Shown: positions 17,435-25,988 of the stretch, piece after piece
Layout: each line of letters opens with the position of its first letter
How positions within the stretch are numbered: the stretch's first letter is position 1
Origin: Leptolyngbyaceae cyanobacterium T60_A2020_046
GTDB lineage: Bacteria; Cyanobacteriota; Cyanobacteriia; Phormidesmidales; Phormidesmidaceae
Assembly (NCBI GenBank): GCA_015272155.1
Contig: JACYME010000002.1
Location: 1-38,117, forward strand
Length of the DNA stretch: 38,117 nucleotides
Direction: 5' to 3'
The notes under the pieces: generated by a model
Told to the model about the DNA's origin: nothing
What the model saw: the letters and a program-made list of their open reading frames with translations, nothing else
Databases searched by the model: none
Made by a program: the position numbers and the translations under genes

Positions 17435-17980
17435 CTAACCATTGCCATTCAGCATGACCAAGGTGTCAGGGGCCAAGAAGTGTCCCAAATGATAGGCACG
17501 CTCCTCGGTTTTGAGCAGAATCGTCTCATAGAGGTAGCGTGTAGCGCGATCGCCCAAGCTTTCGGCCTGGGCCGTATTACGCCGCAACACGCCCAAAACC
17601 GCCTGCTCGGCAGCCAGGTCATGCTCAATCATCTGGCGGCAGCGGAAAATGCCATCGGGCTCGGGGGTAAAGCAGCACAGCTCAGCCAACTTGCTGAAGC
17701 TAGCGGCGGGCACTCCGCCCAAGCCGTTCAACCGTTCACCCAGGTCATGAACATGATCTCTAACATCACCGTAGGCGTCTTGGAAGAATTCATGGAGTTG
17801 ATAAAATTCTGCACCTTCCACGACGAAGTGATGCTTTTCGTACTGGAGAAAGAGGGCTTGGAAACTTGCAAGTAAAACATTTAACCCTTCACAAATGGGC
17901 TCAGTGATTGAGCGCTCTAGGAGGATAACGTTATCGCTTACTTGTCCAAAGGGGGTAACTAAGGCAGATGTCTGTGTCAT
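17435..17980 (-). CDS. dpsA: Dps family DNA-binding ferritin-like protein (DpsA-type)
   Basis: A 181-residue four-helix ferritin-like protein that stores iron and protects DNA under oxidative or starvation stress as a dodecamer. The intersubunit ferroxidase region is visible in [18 protein letters not shown] and [17 protein letters not shown], where the His, Asp and Glu ligands fall. The gene is of the cyanobacterial DpsA kind, with cysteines in the middle (ELCCFTPE) and a C-terminal half ending in a hydrophobic tail. The ATG at 17980 follows a GAGAG ribosome-binding site; the in-frame ATG at 18067 would add 29 non-family residues. It has its own terminator and is divergent from the Asr1405-type gene. 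Confidence 0.9.
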   Translation of the reverse strand: MTQTSALVTPFGQVSDNVILLERSITEPICEGLNVLLASFQALFLQYEKHHFVVEGAEFYQLHEFFQDAYGDVRDHVHDLGERLNGLGGVPAASFSKLAELCCFTPEPDGIFRCRQMIEHDLAAEQAVLGVLRRNTAQAESLGDRATRYLYETILLKTEERAYHLGHFLAPDTLVMLNGNG

Positions 17981-18308
17981 ACGCAACTCTCGTCTGTGAA
18001 TTTCAATGGACCATAACCTGCGATCGCTGGATTCAGCAGCGACGATGGCCCGAAAGAAACAGGTCAATGCTATTCATAGTAACGCATAAAAAACCTGTAG
18101 CCCTTATGTAGCAAGGAATCTAGCGCTTGGAACCCGAAAGTCTTTCTCAATAAGCTGGTGGCTAACTGACCTTGCCCAAGGAAGATAAAACGGCTCAAGT
18201 GGGGCAATAGAAGATAACGCTTCGAGATCATTAAAATAAACCTCTTTTGTGTTAATGAGATCACTTTTCGATTAATTGAATTGAAAAATTTAGAGAAGTT
18301 GAGAAAAC

Positions 18309-18344
18309 GAGATATCAAAGTTAAGCCTTTTAGGAGATATCAAA
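18309..18344 (+). repeat. 11-bp direct repeat spanning a ribosome-binding site
   Basis: GAGATATCAAA occurs at 18309-18319 and 18334-18344, 25 bases apart. The second copy overlaps the Shine-Dalgarno sequence and first base of the Asr1405-type gene. It may bind a regulator or form competing leader RNA structures; no direct evidence exists. Confidence 0.6.
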
Positions 18345-18580
18345 TGCAGTCAAGTTCAACAGGAGAGATGATGGCAGTAGAGTGCTGCGATCGCTGGCAG
18401 GTTTATTTTCGGTTACAAGAGTTAGGGATTGCGTGCCAGTGTCGGCCCCACCAACCACTGTGGGTGGATATCACCTCTCCGAACGCAGCACTTCAACTGT
18501 GGAGTGTGGTGCGTCACGTGTCTGGATCGCGGCAAGATCTCGCCCAGTGGCTTGATCATTGTTGGCAGCTCGCAGTCTAG
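18344..18580 (+). CDS. Small cyanobacterial protein (Asr1405/Asl0597 family)
   Basis: A 78-residue protein of unknown function. The core WQVYFRLQELGIACQC, followed by QPLWVDI, ALQLWSVVRHVSGSRQDLA and a final LDHCWQL, fits my memory of the Asr1405/Asl0597 family confined to cyanobacteria. No membrane segment or signal peptide is seen. The ATG at 18344 is chosen because a perfect AGGAG lies 7 bases before it; an in-frame ATG at 18281 lacks such a site. The gene is divergent from dpsA, separated by an AT-rich region of about 360 bases. Confidence 0.85.
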   Translation: MQSSSTGEMMAVECCDRWQVYFRLQELGIACQCRPHQPLWVDITSPNAALQLWSVVRHVSGSRQDLAQWLDHCWQLAV

Positions 18581-18616
18581 CGCAGCATTTTGGTCAGCCC
18601 TGGGAACTACCATACC

Positions 18617-18640
18617 CCACAGCCAACACCCCTGCTGTGG
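18617..18640 (+). terminator. Hairpin downstream of the Asr1405-type gene
   Basis: CCACAGC (18617-18623) and GCTGTGG (18634-18640) form a 7-bp perfect stem 36 bases after the stop codon. No U-tract follows, so it would end transcripts only with help or act as a 3' stabiliser. Confidence 0.35.
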
Positions 18641-18808
18641 CTCGGGTACAGGGCGCGCGTCACCCTTGACTCCTCACCCGGCATTCTGGAGATCGTGAGG
18701 TTACGTTGACCCAGAAAATGGGGCGCAGAGGATCGGACGCGGAGAGCCAGTTTTTAGGATGCGTCGCCCTATGATGGGAAGCGATCGCGTCGCGTTATCG
18801 TGCTACCC

Positions 18809-19654
18809 ATGCTCATTGCCCAAATTACCGATCTGCATATTCAGCCAAAGGGCGATTTAGCCTACGGCCTTGTTGATACCAATCAGTTGCTGGCAACCGC
18901 CGTTGCCCACCTCAACCGCCTGCGCCCCCAGCCTGATGTAGTGATTGCCACGGGCGATTTAGTCGATAACGGCACCATCGCCGAATATGAAATGTTGCGG
19001 CAGCTTCTGGCTCCGCTTAAGGCTCCGCTGTACTTGGCAATGGGCAATCATGACGATCGCGCGGCCTTTCGTGACGTATTTGGTACGCTGCCCTATTTGC
19101 CCAAAAGTGGCGTGCTGCACTACGTCATTGAAGACTATCCCCTGCGACTGGTGGTGCTCGATACCTTGGTGGCGGGTGCAAGCTATGGCGAACTAGACCG
19201 CGATCGCCTCGCATGGCTAGAGGCTCAGCTAGAGGCAGGCCGCGATCGCCCGACGATGATCTTCATGCACCATCCCCCCTTTGTCACGGGTTTGCCGGGG
19301 ATGGATCGGTTGCGGTGTCGCGGCAGTGAAGCGCTGGCCGCGATCGTTTGTCGCCATCCCCAGATCCAACGGATTGCCTGCGGGCACCTCCACCGCTCCA
19401 TCCAAACCCTGTGGGCAGGCACCCTAGGCAGCATTGCCCCCAGCGTTGCCCACCAAGTCGCCCTCAAACTCGACCCCGACATCAGTTCCGCCTTTGTGAT
19501 GGAGCCCCCCGCTTTTCACCTGCATCTGTGGAATCCCGATGCAGGGCTCATTACCCACACCGCTTACATTGGCGAATTTGATGCCTATTCCTACAAAACC
19601 AAGGCTCCCATCTCCCTCTTTGCCGACGATCACACCCCGGCCCCCGTTGCGTAA
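18809..19654 (+). CDS. Metallophosphoesterase, CpdA-like (class III cyclic nucleotide phosphodiesterase type)
   Basis: A 281-residue calcineurin-like phosphoesterase. All five metal-binding blocks are present in order: ITDLHI, ATGDLVDNG, MGNHDDR, MHHPPF and CGHLH. The order, size and MLIAQITDLHI start match CpdA-type cAMP phosphodiesterases, but the same fold also includes cGMP, glycerophosphodiester and other phosphatases, so cAMP hydrolysis is an inference. The ATG at 18809 is chosen over an in-frame GTG at 18800. A TATGAT at 18770-18775 may be the -10 element. It may oppose the adenylate cyclase near the left end of the window. Confidence 0.85.
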   Translation: MLIAQITDLHIQPKGDLAYGLVDTNQLLATAVAHLNRLRPQPDVVIATGDLVDNGTIAEYEMLRQLLAPLKAPLYLAMGNHDDRAAFRDVFGTLPYLPKSGVLHYVIEDYPLRLVVLDTLVAGASYGELDRDRLAWLEAQLEAGRDRPTMIFMHHPPFVTGLPGMDRLRCRGSEALAAIVCRHPQIQRIACGHLHRSIQTLWAGTLGSIAPSVAHQVALKLDPDISSAFVMEPPAFHLHLWNPDAGLITHTAYIGEFDAYSYKTKAPISLFADDHTPAPVA

Positions 19655-19770
19655 TCCCCGGGGCGCAAATGGGTTAACAGACTGGCTGTGACGGGTTTGG
19701 GCCATGCGATCGCCCCACGTTGCAACATCATCGCTCCGAGTACCCGGCGGCATCAGTCTCGATGCCGATC

Positions 19771-19832
19771 CGCCCTCATCCCCCGGCCCTTGCACCCAAT
19801 GTTGAGAGAGAGATTTAGGGTGAGGGCCAATG
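19771..19832 (-). repeat. Remnant of a dispersed cyanobacterial repeat
   Basis: Read on the minus strand, TTGGCCCTCACCCTAAATC continues into a CT-rich stretch and then GGGTGCAAGGGCC. The phrase CCCTCACCCTAAATC is a recurring intergenic repeat motif in many cyanobacterial genomes (from memory). This copy looks degenerate. Confidence 0.45.
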
Positions 19833-19866
19833 GGTGAGCAAATTGACGCCGAGCAGTACGAGTTTT

Positions 19867-19986
19867 CTAGAGAAAAATCAGCGCTACAATCGCCAAAAAA
19901 CCTGCCATGACTAAGGTTGAGTCCAGAAAGACTTGCCGAATGAGCGGTTGAATCGTGGAGGGGTTGAGGGTAGAGGTTCCTTTCAT
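19867..19986 (-). CDS. Putative single-span membrane miniprotein, 39 residues
   Basis: A short ORF with a strong start: GGGAG 8 bases before ATG at 19986. The peptide begins MKGTSTLNPSTIQPLI, contains a central polar part (RQVFLDS) and ends in a continuous hydrophobic stretch, TLVMAGFLAIVALIFL, directly before TAG. This fits a single transmembrane helix with the C-terminus at the membrane edge. The size and shape resemble small photosystem or NDH subunits, but I compared it by eye with the sequences I remember of PsbX, PsaX, PetN, PetG, PetL, PsbJ, PsbM and Psb30 and it matches none. A candidate promoter lies about 160 bases upstream. The function is unknown. Not proven to be expressed. Confidence 0.6.
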   Translation of the reverse strand: MKGTSTLNPSTIQPLIRQVFLDSTLVMAGFLAIVALIFL

Positions 19987-20149
19987 GGCGGTGTCTCCCG
20001 GTGTGCCTGCGGTGAAAAAGACATCTTCAGGGCTTCCCCGGTGGGGCGATTATCCAACCGCCTCTATTTCCATGATGACCCTTGGGATGGCGGTTCATCA
20101 TTCTGGTGAAATCACTTCCCCAATGAGCCGATCGCGCTAACAGTCTTAG

Positions 20150-20179
20150 CTTATATGAAGTCCTGCTAATCACCCGCAA
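20150..20179 (-). promoter_or_regulatory. Candidate promoter for the 39-residue ORF
   Basis: On the minus strand, TTGCGG (20179-20174), 18-base spacing and TATAAG (20155-20150, five of six matches to TATAAT). It faces the small ORF starting at 19986, giving a leader of roughly 155 bases. The rest of 19987-20418 holds no gene I can support. Confidence 0.45.
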
Positions 20180-20418
20180 TAACGATGCCAACCCTGTAAA
20201 GGTTCCAGGAATTCTATTTATGGGTAAGCAACCGGACTTGATATTAGGCATCGCCCCAAGGCTGCATTGGCAATTCGGCAGACTATTGATGAGCCTTAAC
20301 CTCTCGTGATAGATCCATACAGACCGTGACTTAGCGAGCCCAATTCCCAGATATCATCCAAACAGTCTGACAACCCCACGGTCTGACAACCCCTGCGTGA
20401 GCTTAACGACGCCAAGGG

Positions 20419-21600
20419 CTACGCAATGCTGCCCCGTTTGCGCGCTTCCTTGTATGACGTGCCGACGTTTTGCAAACCCGCGCGGATCATTTCCCGCTCT
20501 AGCAGGGCAAAGAAGCGGGTGCGATCGCCCCCTCGCACCACCGCCTGATTGTGGGCTTCTGCCAACGCCACCGGATAGCCGTAGCCCTTTTGCACCTGAG
20601 TCAACACCATCCCCAGCGCAGCATCCCGCAGGGCCGCATCTGCCACCACCCACTGGGGCATCTCAATCCGCGCCACCTCCGCCCCAACGTGCAGATAGCA
20701 CAGGTGAATGGTGTGATCCCCATAGAGCGACAGGATGGGAGCTGTGCTGCGAAAGAAAGGGCTGCGCTGCCCCGGCTCTAGCAGGGTGGCCCACAGGGCC
20801 ACATCCCGCAGGGGCGCAAAGGTTTGGCAGGGGGCGGTTTCGGTGTGGCCGGGGCACTGGGTGAGGCAGTCGGGCTCCGCGAAGGGGCAGCTTTGCAGAC
20901 GCAAAAAGTTGAGCATTTCGCCACTGCGCGAGGCGCTGATGTAGCCCACGAGGGGCACGGCAGCAGCGCGCAGTTGATCCCACGCGGCCAGCACAGGCTG
21001 CAAAATGCGATCGCGAGCCTCCTTCGGCAGATCATCCAAAAACCAGGAGATCAGCGAGCCATCGGTGAGGGCGAGGGTTTGGGCGGCGGTGGTGGCGGCA
21101 ACCTCTTGCCCTAATTCTGCCAGGGCTTCGGCCTCGGCAACGGTGCGGCGATAGCCCATCCATTCCTCCGTGCGAATGCCCCACTGCCGCGACACGTAGA
21201 GATCCTCAGGTCGATAGACCACCTCGGGCAGGCTATCCAGCCGGGGATGGCGGCTCTGGCCATAGTGCAACACCACACGCCCGACGTTGAGCAGGTAGCA
21301 GTAGGCGATTTCGTGGTGGTTGGGGGAAATTTGGGACCCGTCTGTGGCGATGACGGTGTGGGCAGCGGGGGCAAACGCGATCGCGCTGCGCTGATCTAGG
21401 GGTTCGATGGGCACGGCGGCGGTAAAGGGAATGCGATCGCCCCACACTTCCGCCGCACGGGTAAGCTCGGCCTGACGGGGCTGGGCCTGCTGCCACAGGG
21501 TTTGCGCGAGCTTGACTCGCGATCGCGCCGCCTCCGCCTCTTGGCTCAGGTGGGCGCTGATGCCCTGCATTTGCCGCGCCAGCTTCATCAAATCCAGCAT
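20419..21600 (-). CDS. NurA-domain nuclease
   Basis: A 393-residue protein of the NurA family, 5'-3' nucleases with an RNase H-like core that process DNA ends, usually with a HerA translocase. The two metal-binding blocks typical of the family are seen as VIATDGSQISPNHHE (about residue 85) and LALTDGSLISWFLDDLP (about 175). A cysteine-rich insert (SCPFAEPDCLTQCPGH) is followed by a C-terminal region with GYPVALAEAHNQAVV. No HerA gene is adjacent, so the partner is unknown. The ATG at 21600 is the only reasonable start. It lies 72 bases downstream of the HAD gene on the same strand and may be co-transcribed. Confidence 0.85.
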   Translation of the reverse strand: MLDLMKLARQMQGISAHLSQEAEAARSRVKLAQTLWQQAQPRQAELTRAAEVWGDRIPFTAAVPIEPLDQRSAIAFAPAAHTVIATDGSQISPNHHEIAYCYLLNVGRVVLHYGQSRHPRLDSLPEVVYRPEDLYVSRQWGIRTEEWMGYRRTVAEAEALAELGQEVAATTAAQTLALTDGSLISWFLDDLPKEARDRILQPVLAAWDQLRAAAVPLVGYISASRSGEMLNFLRLQSCPFAEPDCLTQCPGHTETAPCQTFAPLRDVALWATLLEPGQRSPFFRSTAPILSLYGDHTIHLCYLHVGAEVARIEMPQWVVADAALRDAALGMVLTQVQKGYGYPVALAEAHNQAVVRGGDRTRFFALLEREMIRAGLQNVGTSYKEARKRGSIA

Positions 21601-21672
21601 GGTGTCATTGTCCCGGTGTCATAGTCCCACAGGAGCGCTACCTTTCTGCCCGCGATCGCCCCATCCCAGGGG

Positions 21673-22464
21673 TTAGGCGACCCAAGCAGGAAACCCCTGT
21701 ACTAGTTGCGACAACGATAGCAGATGAATCCGGGAATCGCGATGGGCTTCAGCCCTTTCGGCCTCGGTGTTGTAGCCCCAGTCAGCCAGAAATAGGGTGA
21801 CGGCATCCAGATCGGGCTGAGCCGCAACCCGGTGCAGGGTTAGGAGGCGATCTTCAATGAACCAGATCGTGGCCTGGCCCGGAGTGCCGACGGGCGGCTG
21901 CGCCAAAAGCTGTTGCAGGGTGGCCGTTTTGGGCTGGCGCACCTCCTTTCCCAAAATTTGCGCGGCCTCCAGCGGCAAATCATGCTGCGCCAGCAGTTGC
22001 TGAATAAATCGCCCTTCCTTCGTGGAGATGATGACCGGATAAACCCCCGCCGCGATCGCGCCCTGAACCTGCTCCAACACACCGGGATAGAAGCGATGCT
22101 GGCTGAGCCAGCCCGTCAGATCTGTGCGAATCCAGCGATCGCGCACCCCATCCACCACCGCCATCGTCCGATCTGCGGTCAGCCCCGTGCCGGCCAAAAT
22201 TTGTTGAGCGATCGCGGGCCAGTCCGCCAAAACCGCTACATCAGTGACCCCCTCCAGCAATGCGTGGAGCAGCAGCGGCATTTCCCATCCCGTTTCGATC
22301 ACAGGCCGCAGGGGATAAAATCGCTCCGCCAGCCCCGCCGGGGGTGTCCCATCCGCGCGATCAAAGAGCTGGCAATAGGCGCGCCAAGCCGTTTGGAAAT
22401 ACTCGATCAGGCCGTCGCACAGGACACCGTCAAAATCTAGGGCAAGAATCGTAGGCGATGCCAT
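21673..22464 (-). CDS. HAD-superfamily hydrolase
   Basis: A 263-residue phosphatase-like protein. Motif I DFDGVLCDG near the N-terminus has the nucleophile and acid Asp, motif II is VIISTKEGRF, motif III lysine is in LGKEVRQPKT, and motif IV is WFIEDRLLTL. The cap region lies between motifs I and II. The substrate cannot be assigned; phosphoglycolate, nucleotides or sugar phosphates are possible. It starts three bases after the stop codon of the histidine kinase, so the two genes are almost certainly in one operon with translational coupling. Confidence 0.85.
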   Translation of the reverse strand: MASPTILALDFDGVLCDGLIEYFQTAWRAYCQLFDRADGTPPAGLAERFYPLRPVIETGWEMPLLLHALLEGVTDVAVLADWPAIAQQILAGTGLTADRTMAVVDGVRDRWIRTDLTGWLSQHRFYPGVLEQVQGAIAAGVYPVIISTKEGRFIQQLLAQHDLPLEAAQILGKEVRQPKTATLQQLLAQPPVGTPGQATIWFIEDRLLTLHRVAAQPDLDAVTLFLADWGYNTEAERAEAHRDSRIHLLSLSQLVQGFPAWVA

Positions 22465-22467
22465 CGG

Positions 22468-23931
22468 CTAATGGGTCAACACGTGATCGCGATTGTCAAC
22501 CGGGCGATTGATGCGCAGCGATCGCGGCTCCCCCTCCTCATCAGGGTCTTCCTCAGCTTCGAGGATGGGCAGCAAAATTTCAAACTCCGTCCCGCGCCCC
22601 GGCTGATCGGCACTGGGAAACAGACAGGGCGATCGCAAGATTAACTGGCCTTGGTGCTTTTCAGTCACGATCTGGCGCGTAATTGGCAGTCCCAAGCCCG
22701 TGCCTTCGCCCACCGCCTTCGTGGTAAAAAAGTCCTCAAACACCTTCTTTTGAATCTCCGCAGGAATGCCCGGCCCATTGTCGCGAATGGAAATCGACAC
22801 CCACGCCCCGGCATGGTGAGACACGGCAGGCGCATCCGCAGGCAAGGCGGACCGCACCGTCGTTTCCAGCGTAATTTGTGGCTCCCACGGGCGCGTCGGC
22901 ACCAGCGACAGCCCATGCTGGTAGTGCTGCTTCAGCCCTTCTTTTTCCGCCAGGGTGGCATCGTGTTCCATCAGCGCATCGATCGCGTTGCTGATGATGT
23001 TCATAAACACCTGACCGATCTGGCCGCTATAGCACTCCAGGATGGGGATCTCACCGTAGCGCTTTTGGACGGTGATTCCTTCCTTCAGGCGGTTATTGAG
23101 AATCAGCAGCGTGCTGTCGAGGCTTTGGTGCAGGTCGGTGGGGTGGCGCTTGACCTCATCCATGCGCGAAAAGGTGCGCAGGCTGGTGACGAGGTTGCGG
23201 AGGCGATCGGTGCCCGTGGCAATGCTTTGCACCACCGAGGGCAGGTCTTGCAACACAAAGTCGAGATCAATTTTGCGGCGCAGCTTTTGAAGTTCGGGGC
23301 TGGGCGTTTCCACCTCGGCATCCAGGGCTTTGATCAGGGTGGCGAGGTCGTCGGTATAGTCTGCAATGTATTTCAGATTGCCCCAGATAAAGTTGACCGG
23401 GTTGCGAATCTCATGGGCCACGCCGGCCATCATCTTGCCGAGGCTGGCCATTTTTTCGTTCTGCATCATTTCGGCCCGGGTTTTGGCCTGCAACAGCTCT
23501 GCGGTGAGCTGATGAATGGTGGACTGGGCCTGCAAAATGTCGTGGACGTGCAAGAGATAGGAATGGCCATCGATGTCTACGACAACGGGCTCGTAGAGCA
23601 AATCGGGGAGGCGAATGACCGCCTGGGCTGCGGCTGCGGTGATGGGGGTATCGCCAGGAAAACGCAGGATGTCGCGGCCGATGAAGTTGTACAAAACGCC
23701 CAGCGATCGCCGCAAAAAGAGTTCTCGCCCGTAGGCGCGGCTCATGGCTTCTAGAAATCGCCGCCGCGACACCATGCCCACAAATTGGCCATTATGGGTC
23801 AGCACGACCCCGGGCAACACGGGGTTGTCTTCAAACTGTCGGTAAACCGTTTGCCCAAGGCTACTGCACTCTACGGTGAAGTCGTGGAGTTGCAAGACCT
23901 CCAGGGTTGAGTCGAGATGGAGTCGAGCCAT
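22468..23931 (-). CDS. Soluble sensor histidine kinase
   Basis: A 487-residue kinase without transmembrane segments. Residues 1-135 form an input region resembling a pair of degenerate CBS-like halves (PGVVLTHNGQFVGMVSRRRFL and VVVDIDGHSYLLHVHDI). A coiled segment leads to the H-box MAGVAHEIRNPVNF (H173), followed by N-box NIISNAIDAL, G1 DNGPGIP and G2 GTGLGLPIT. No response regulator is adjacent. The catalytic residues appear intact, so it should autophosphorylate. Its input signal is unknown. It is the first gene of a probable histidine kinase-HAD operon. Confidence 0.92.
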   Translation of the reverse strand: MARLHLDSTLEVLQLHDFTVECSSLGQTVYRQFEDNPVLPGVVLTHNGQFVGMVSRRRFLEAMSRAYGRELFLRRSLGVLYNFIGRDILRFPGDTPITAAAAQAVIRLPDLLYEPVVVDIDGHSYLLHVHDILQAQSTIHQLTAELLQAKTRAEMMQNEKMASLGKMMAGVAHEIRNPVNFIWGNLKYIADYTDDLATLIKALDAEVETPSPELQKLRRKIDLDFVLQDLPSVVQSIATGTDRLRNLVTSLRTFSRMDEVKRHPTDLHQSLDSTLLILNNRLKEGITVQKRYGEIPILECYSGQIGQVFMNIISNAIDALMEHDATLAEKEGLKQHYQHGLSLVPTRPWEPQITLETTVRSALPADAPAVSHHAGAWVSISIRDNGPGIPAEIQKKVFEDFFTTKAVGEGTGLGLPITRQIVTEKHQGQLILRSPCLFPSADQPGRGTEFEILLPILEAEEDPDEEGEPRSLRINRPVDNRDHVLTH

Positions 23932-24383
23932 AGAGCACGAAAAAACAAACGATGGAAAAGCCGAGATGCGGCAGATGCGTGATTTAGGGGCTGAGGACGG
24001 TGATATTCAACACATTCGCTCCACACATTAGCACCCGGAGAATAAGAATTCAGGGCAGCCTGGATTAACCGGGGGTAAACAGCAGGTTAAGGCTGAAAGG
24101 CTGATGTATCAAGGCTTTTGGACGATTTAGCCGTAGTATACCGAATCCGCGTCGGCGCGATCGCGGATCCCTTGGGTTCAGGGTTGCGCGATCGCAGGGT
24201 GTCGTGGGCAACAGTCCACCCTTGAGCCTGGGATGCCCGCCACTGCCCCGGGGTTAGCCTACTCCAGTCTCAAGCGCCAGGCAACAACAACCCAAAGAAA
24301 GACCGCAAAATCGCGCGATCGCGACAGCGAACTCCTATGCTAAGTAGGCATTTATGGCGATTCTGTGCTAAGCGAGGTTGGCG
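23932..24383. other. Divergent intergenic region between histidine kinase and lysozyme
   Basis: About 450 bases with no gene I can support, holding the promoters of two divergent genes. It contains several HIP1-like sites and a weak GGGCA...TGCCC pairing (about 24208-24238). I cannot place confident promoter elements. Confidence 0.45.
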
Positions 24384-25646
24384 ATGTCAGCGATTCCTGC
24401 TCCCGGCGTGCAGTTGATCAAACAGTTTGAGGGCTGTCACCTTAAAGCCTATCCCGACCCTCTGACTAAAGCCGAACCCTACACCATTGGCTGGGGCAGC
24501 ACCCAGCGCAAAGATGGCTCGCCCTTCCGCCTGGGCGAAGAAATTACCCAGGCCGAGGCCGACGACTTGCTGATGTGGCAAATTGAGCGCCACTTTTTGC
24601 CCTCGCTCCGCAAGATTCCCAAATGGTCAACCTACACGCCAGAGCAGGCAGGAGCAGTGCTGAGCTTTGCCTACAACCTCGGAGCCCACTTTTATGGCTC
24701 TAGCGGGTTTGAAACCATTTCGCGGGTGTTGCGCAACCAGCAATGGGATGAGGTGGAGTACGCCTTTTCGCTATATCGCAATCCGGGCAGCAATGTGGAA
24801 GAAGGGCTGTTGCGACGGCGTGCCACCGAAGCCCGAACGTTCCTAGCCGGGTTGGGGCGATCGCTGAGTGCGGCGGGCACAGAATACCTGTCTGCCGCCC
24901 AGCGCACCTACATCCAAAATCCCCAGTTGAGCGACCAGGCACTGCGGTATCTCGCCGCCCTCAAGGGCAACCCAGCCCCAACGGTACCCACCCCCCGGAC
25001 GACCCCGCCGCCCCCAACCACTGCCCAGCCGCGACTGCTTTACCTCGATACTCCGCCCATGACTGGGGAAGACGTGCGGGCCATTCAAGAAGCGCTGGCG
25101 CGCACCGGGGCTGGGGTGGTGGTTGATGGGGTGTTTGGCCCGGCAACGGCGCTGGCCGTGGAGCGGTTTCAGCGGGTGAATGACCTGCCGGTGGATGGTG
25201 TTGTGGGTGAAAAAACGCGATCGCTGCTCCTCCAGCGGCCCCTATTTCTCACCTCGCCGCCCATGACCGGAGCCGATGTGGAAACCTTGCAGCGATCGCT
25301 CCAAGCGCGGGGCATCTCGGTGGCCGTGGATGGCGTCTTTGGCCCTGGCACCAAGGCTGCGGTAGAAACCTTTCAGCGCTGGGCCGGGATTTTCATCGAC
25401 GGCATTGCTGGCCCCAGAACCATCAAGCTCTTGTCCATTCGTACCCTGCGCCTCACCACCCCCCATCTCCAGGGCGAAGATGTGCGCCTCGTGCAAAAAG
25501 CTTTGGTGCAGGCCGGGTTGTCAGTTGGGGTAGATGGCGTTTTTGGCCCCGGCACAGAATGGGCCATTAAACAGTTTCAAACCCGTCACCATCTCATTCC
25601 CGATGGCATTGTTGGCCCACGTACCGCCGTCAAGCTAGGGTTTTAG
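24384..25646 (+). CDS. GH24 lysozyme with three peptidoglycan-binding repeats
   Basis: A 420-residue muramidase. Residues 1-150 form a phage-type GH24 domain with E16 (KQFEG), D25 (YPDP) and T34 (PYTIGWGST) in the places of the T4 lysozyme catalytic triad. A Pro/Thr linker (about 192-215) leads to three PG_binding_1 repeats, each with DGVFGPxT and a later DGxxG(P)xT. No N-terminal signal peptide or signal-anchor is seen, so export would need another route. The ATG at 24384 follows GCGAGG with 6-base spacing. It could be a domesticated endolysin or a cell-wall remodelling enzyme. No holin or other phage gene is adjacent. Confidence 0.9.
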   Translation: MSAIPAPGVQLIKQFEGCHLKAYPDPLTKAEPYTIGWGSTQRKDGSPFRLGEEITQAEADDLLMWQIERHFLPSLRKIPKWSTYTPEQAGAVLSFAYNLGAHFYGSSGFETISRVLRNQQWDEVEYAFSLYRNPGSNVEEGLLRRRATEARTFLAGLGRSLSAAGTEYLSAAQRTYIQNPQLSDQALRYLAALKGNPAPTVPTPRTTPPPPTTAQPRLLYLDTPPMTGEDVRAIQEALARTGAGVVVDGVFGPATALAVERFQRVNDLPVDGVVGEKTRSLLLQRPLFLTSPPMTGADVETLQRSLQARGISVAVDGVFGPGTKAAVETFQRWAGIFIDGIAGPRTIKLLSIRTLRLTTPHLQGEDVRLVQKALVQAGLSVGVDGVFGPGTEWAIKQFQTRHHLIPDGIVGPRTAVKLGF

Positions 25647-25988
25647 CACAGCGCTTCAGGGCGGAACAGGGAGTACAATCGGCGGCTCAAATTGCCAAAC
25701 CGTCCCAGCATTTGCCCCCCAATGCACAGTGGGGTGCTTGGAAACAGCACGCTGGTTTACAGTCTTTTTCCGGGAACCCTGTAAAGTTGGATCTACCGAG
25801 TCCGCATTCTAAAATTGACAACTTTTTGAGATCGCTGCGTTTATCTGTCTTGCCCATCACAAAACTTGCACAAATCTGCGATCGCCCCATCATCTCGTCC
25901 CATGACCTCGCCCCCAGAGGTTCGCGACAAAGGGATTGCGAAGAGGCTAAGCGCATCGCGTCCAGACTTTATGGTTGATCTGGGTTAA
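25647..25988. other. Intergenic region before the GGDEF/EAL gene
   Basis: About 340 bases with no gene I can support. A perfect TTGACA lies at 25815-25820; the best -10 candidate at 25838-25844 (GTTTAT) is poor. A short CCCCA...TGGGG hairpin occurs near 25720-25735. Confidence 0.4.

Noticed and set aside
18070..18231. Minus-strand 53-residue ORF in the dps upstream region (MISKRYLLLPHLSRFIF...)
   Set aside because: It has a weak GAGG about 9 bases before its ATG, but the peptide matches nothing I know and the region is the AT-rich dps/Asr1405 divergent spacer, where chance ORFs are expected.
18664..18684. ACTCCTCAC sequence like the Yfr1 small RNA core
   Set aside because: The match covers only the start of the conserved core (CCC rather than CAC), with no flanking stem-loops or U-tract as in Yfr1.
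20419..21600. HerA-NurA DNA-end processing or defence operon
   Set aside because: No HerA-type translocase or other defence gene is present; NurA occurs alone in many cyanobacteria.
24384..25646. Prophage
   Set aside because: Only a lysozyme is present, with no integrase, structural or lysis partner genes.
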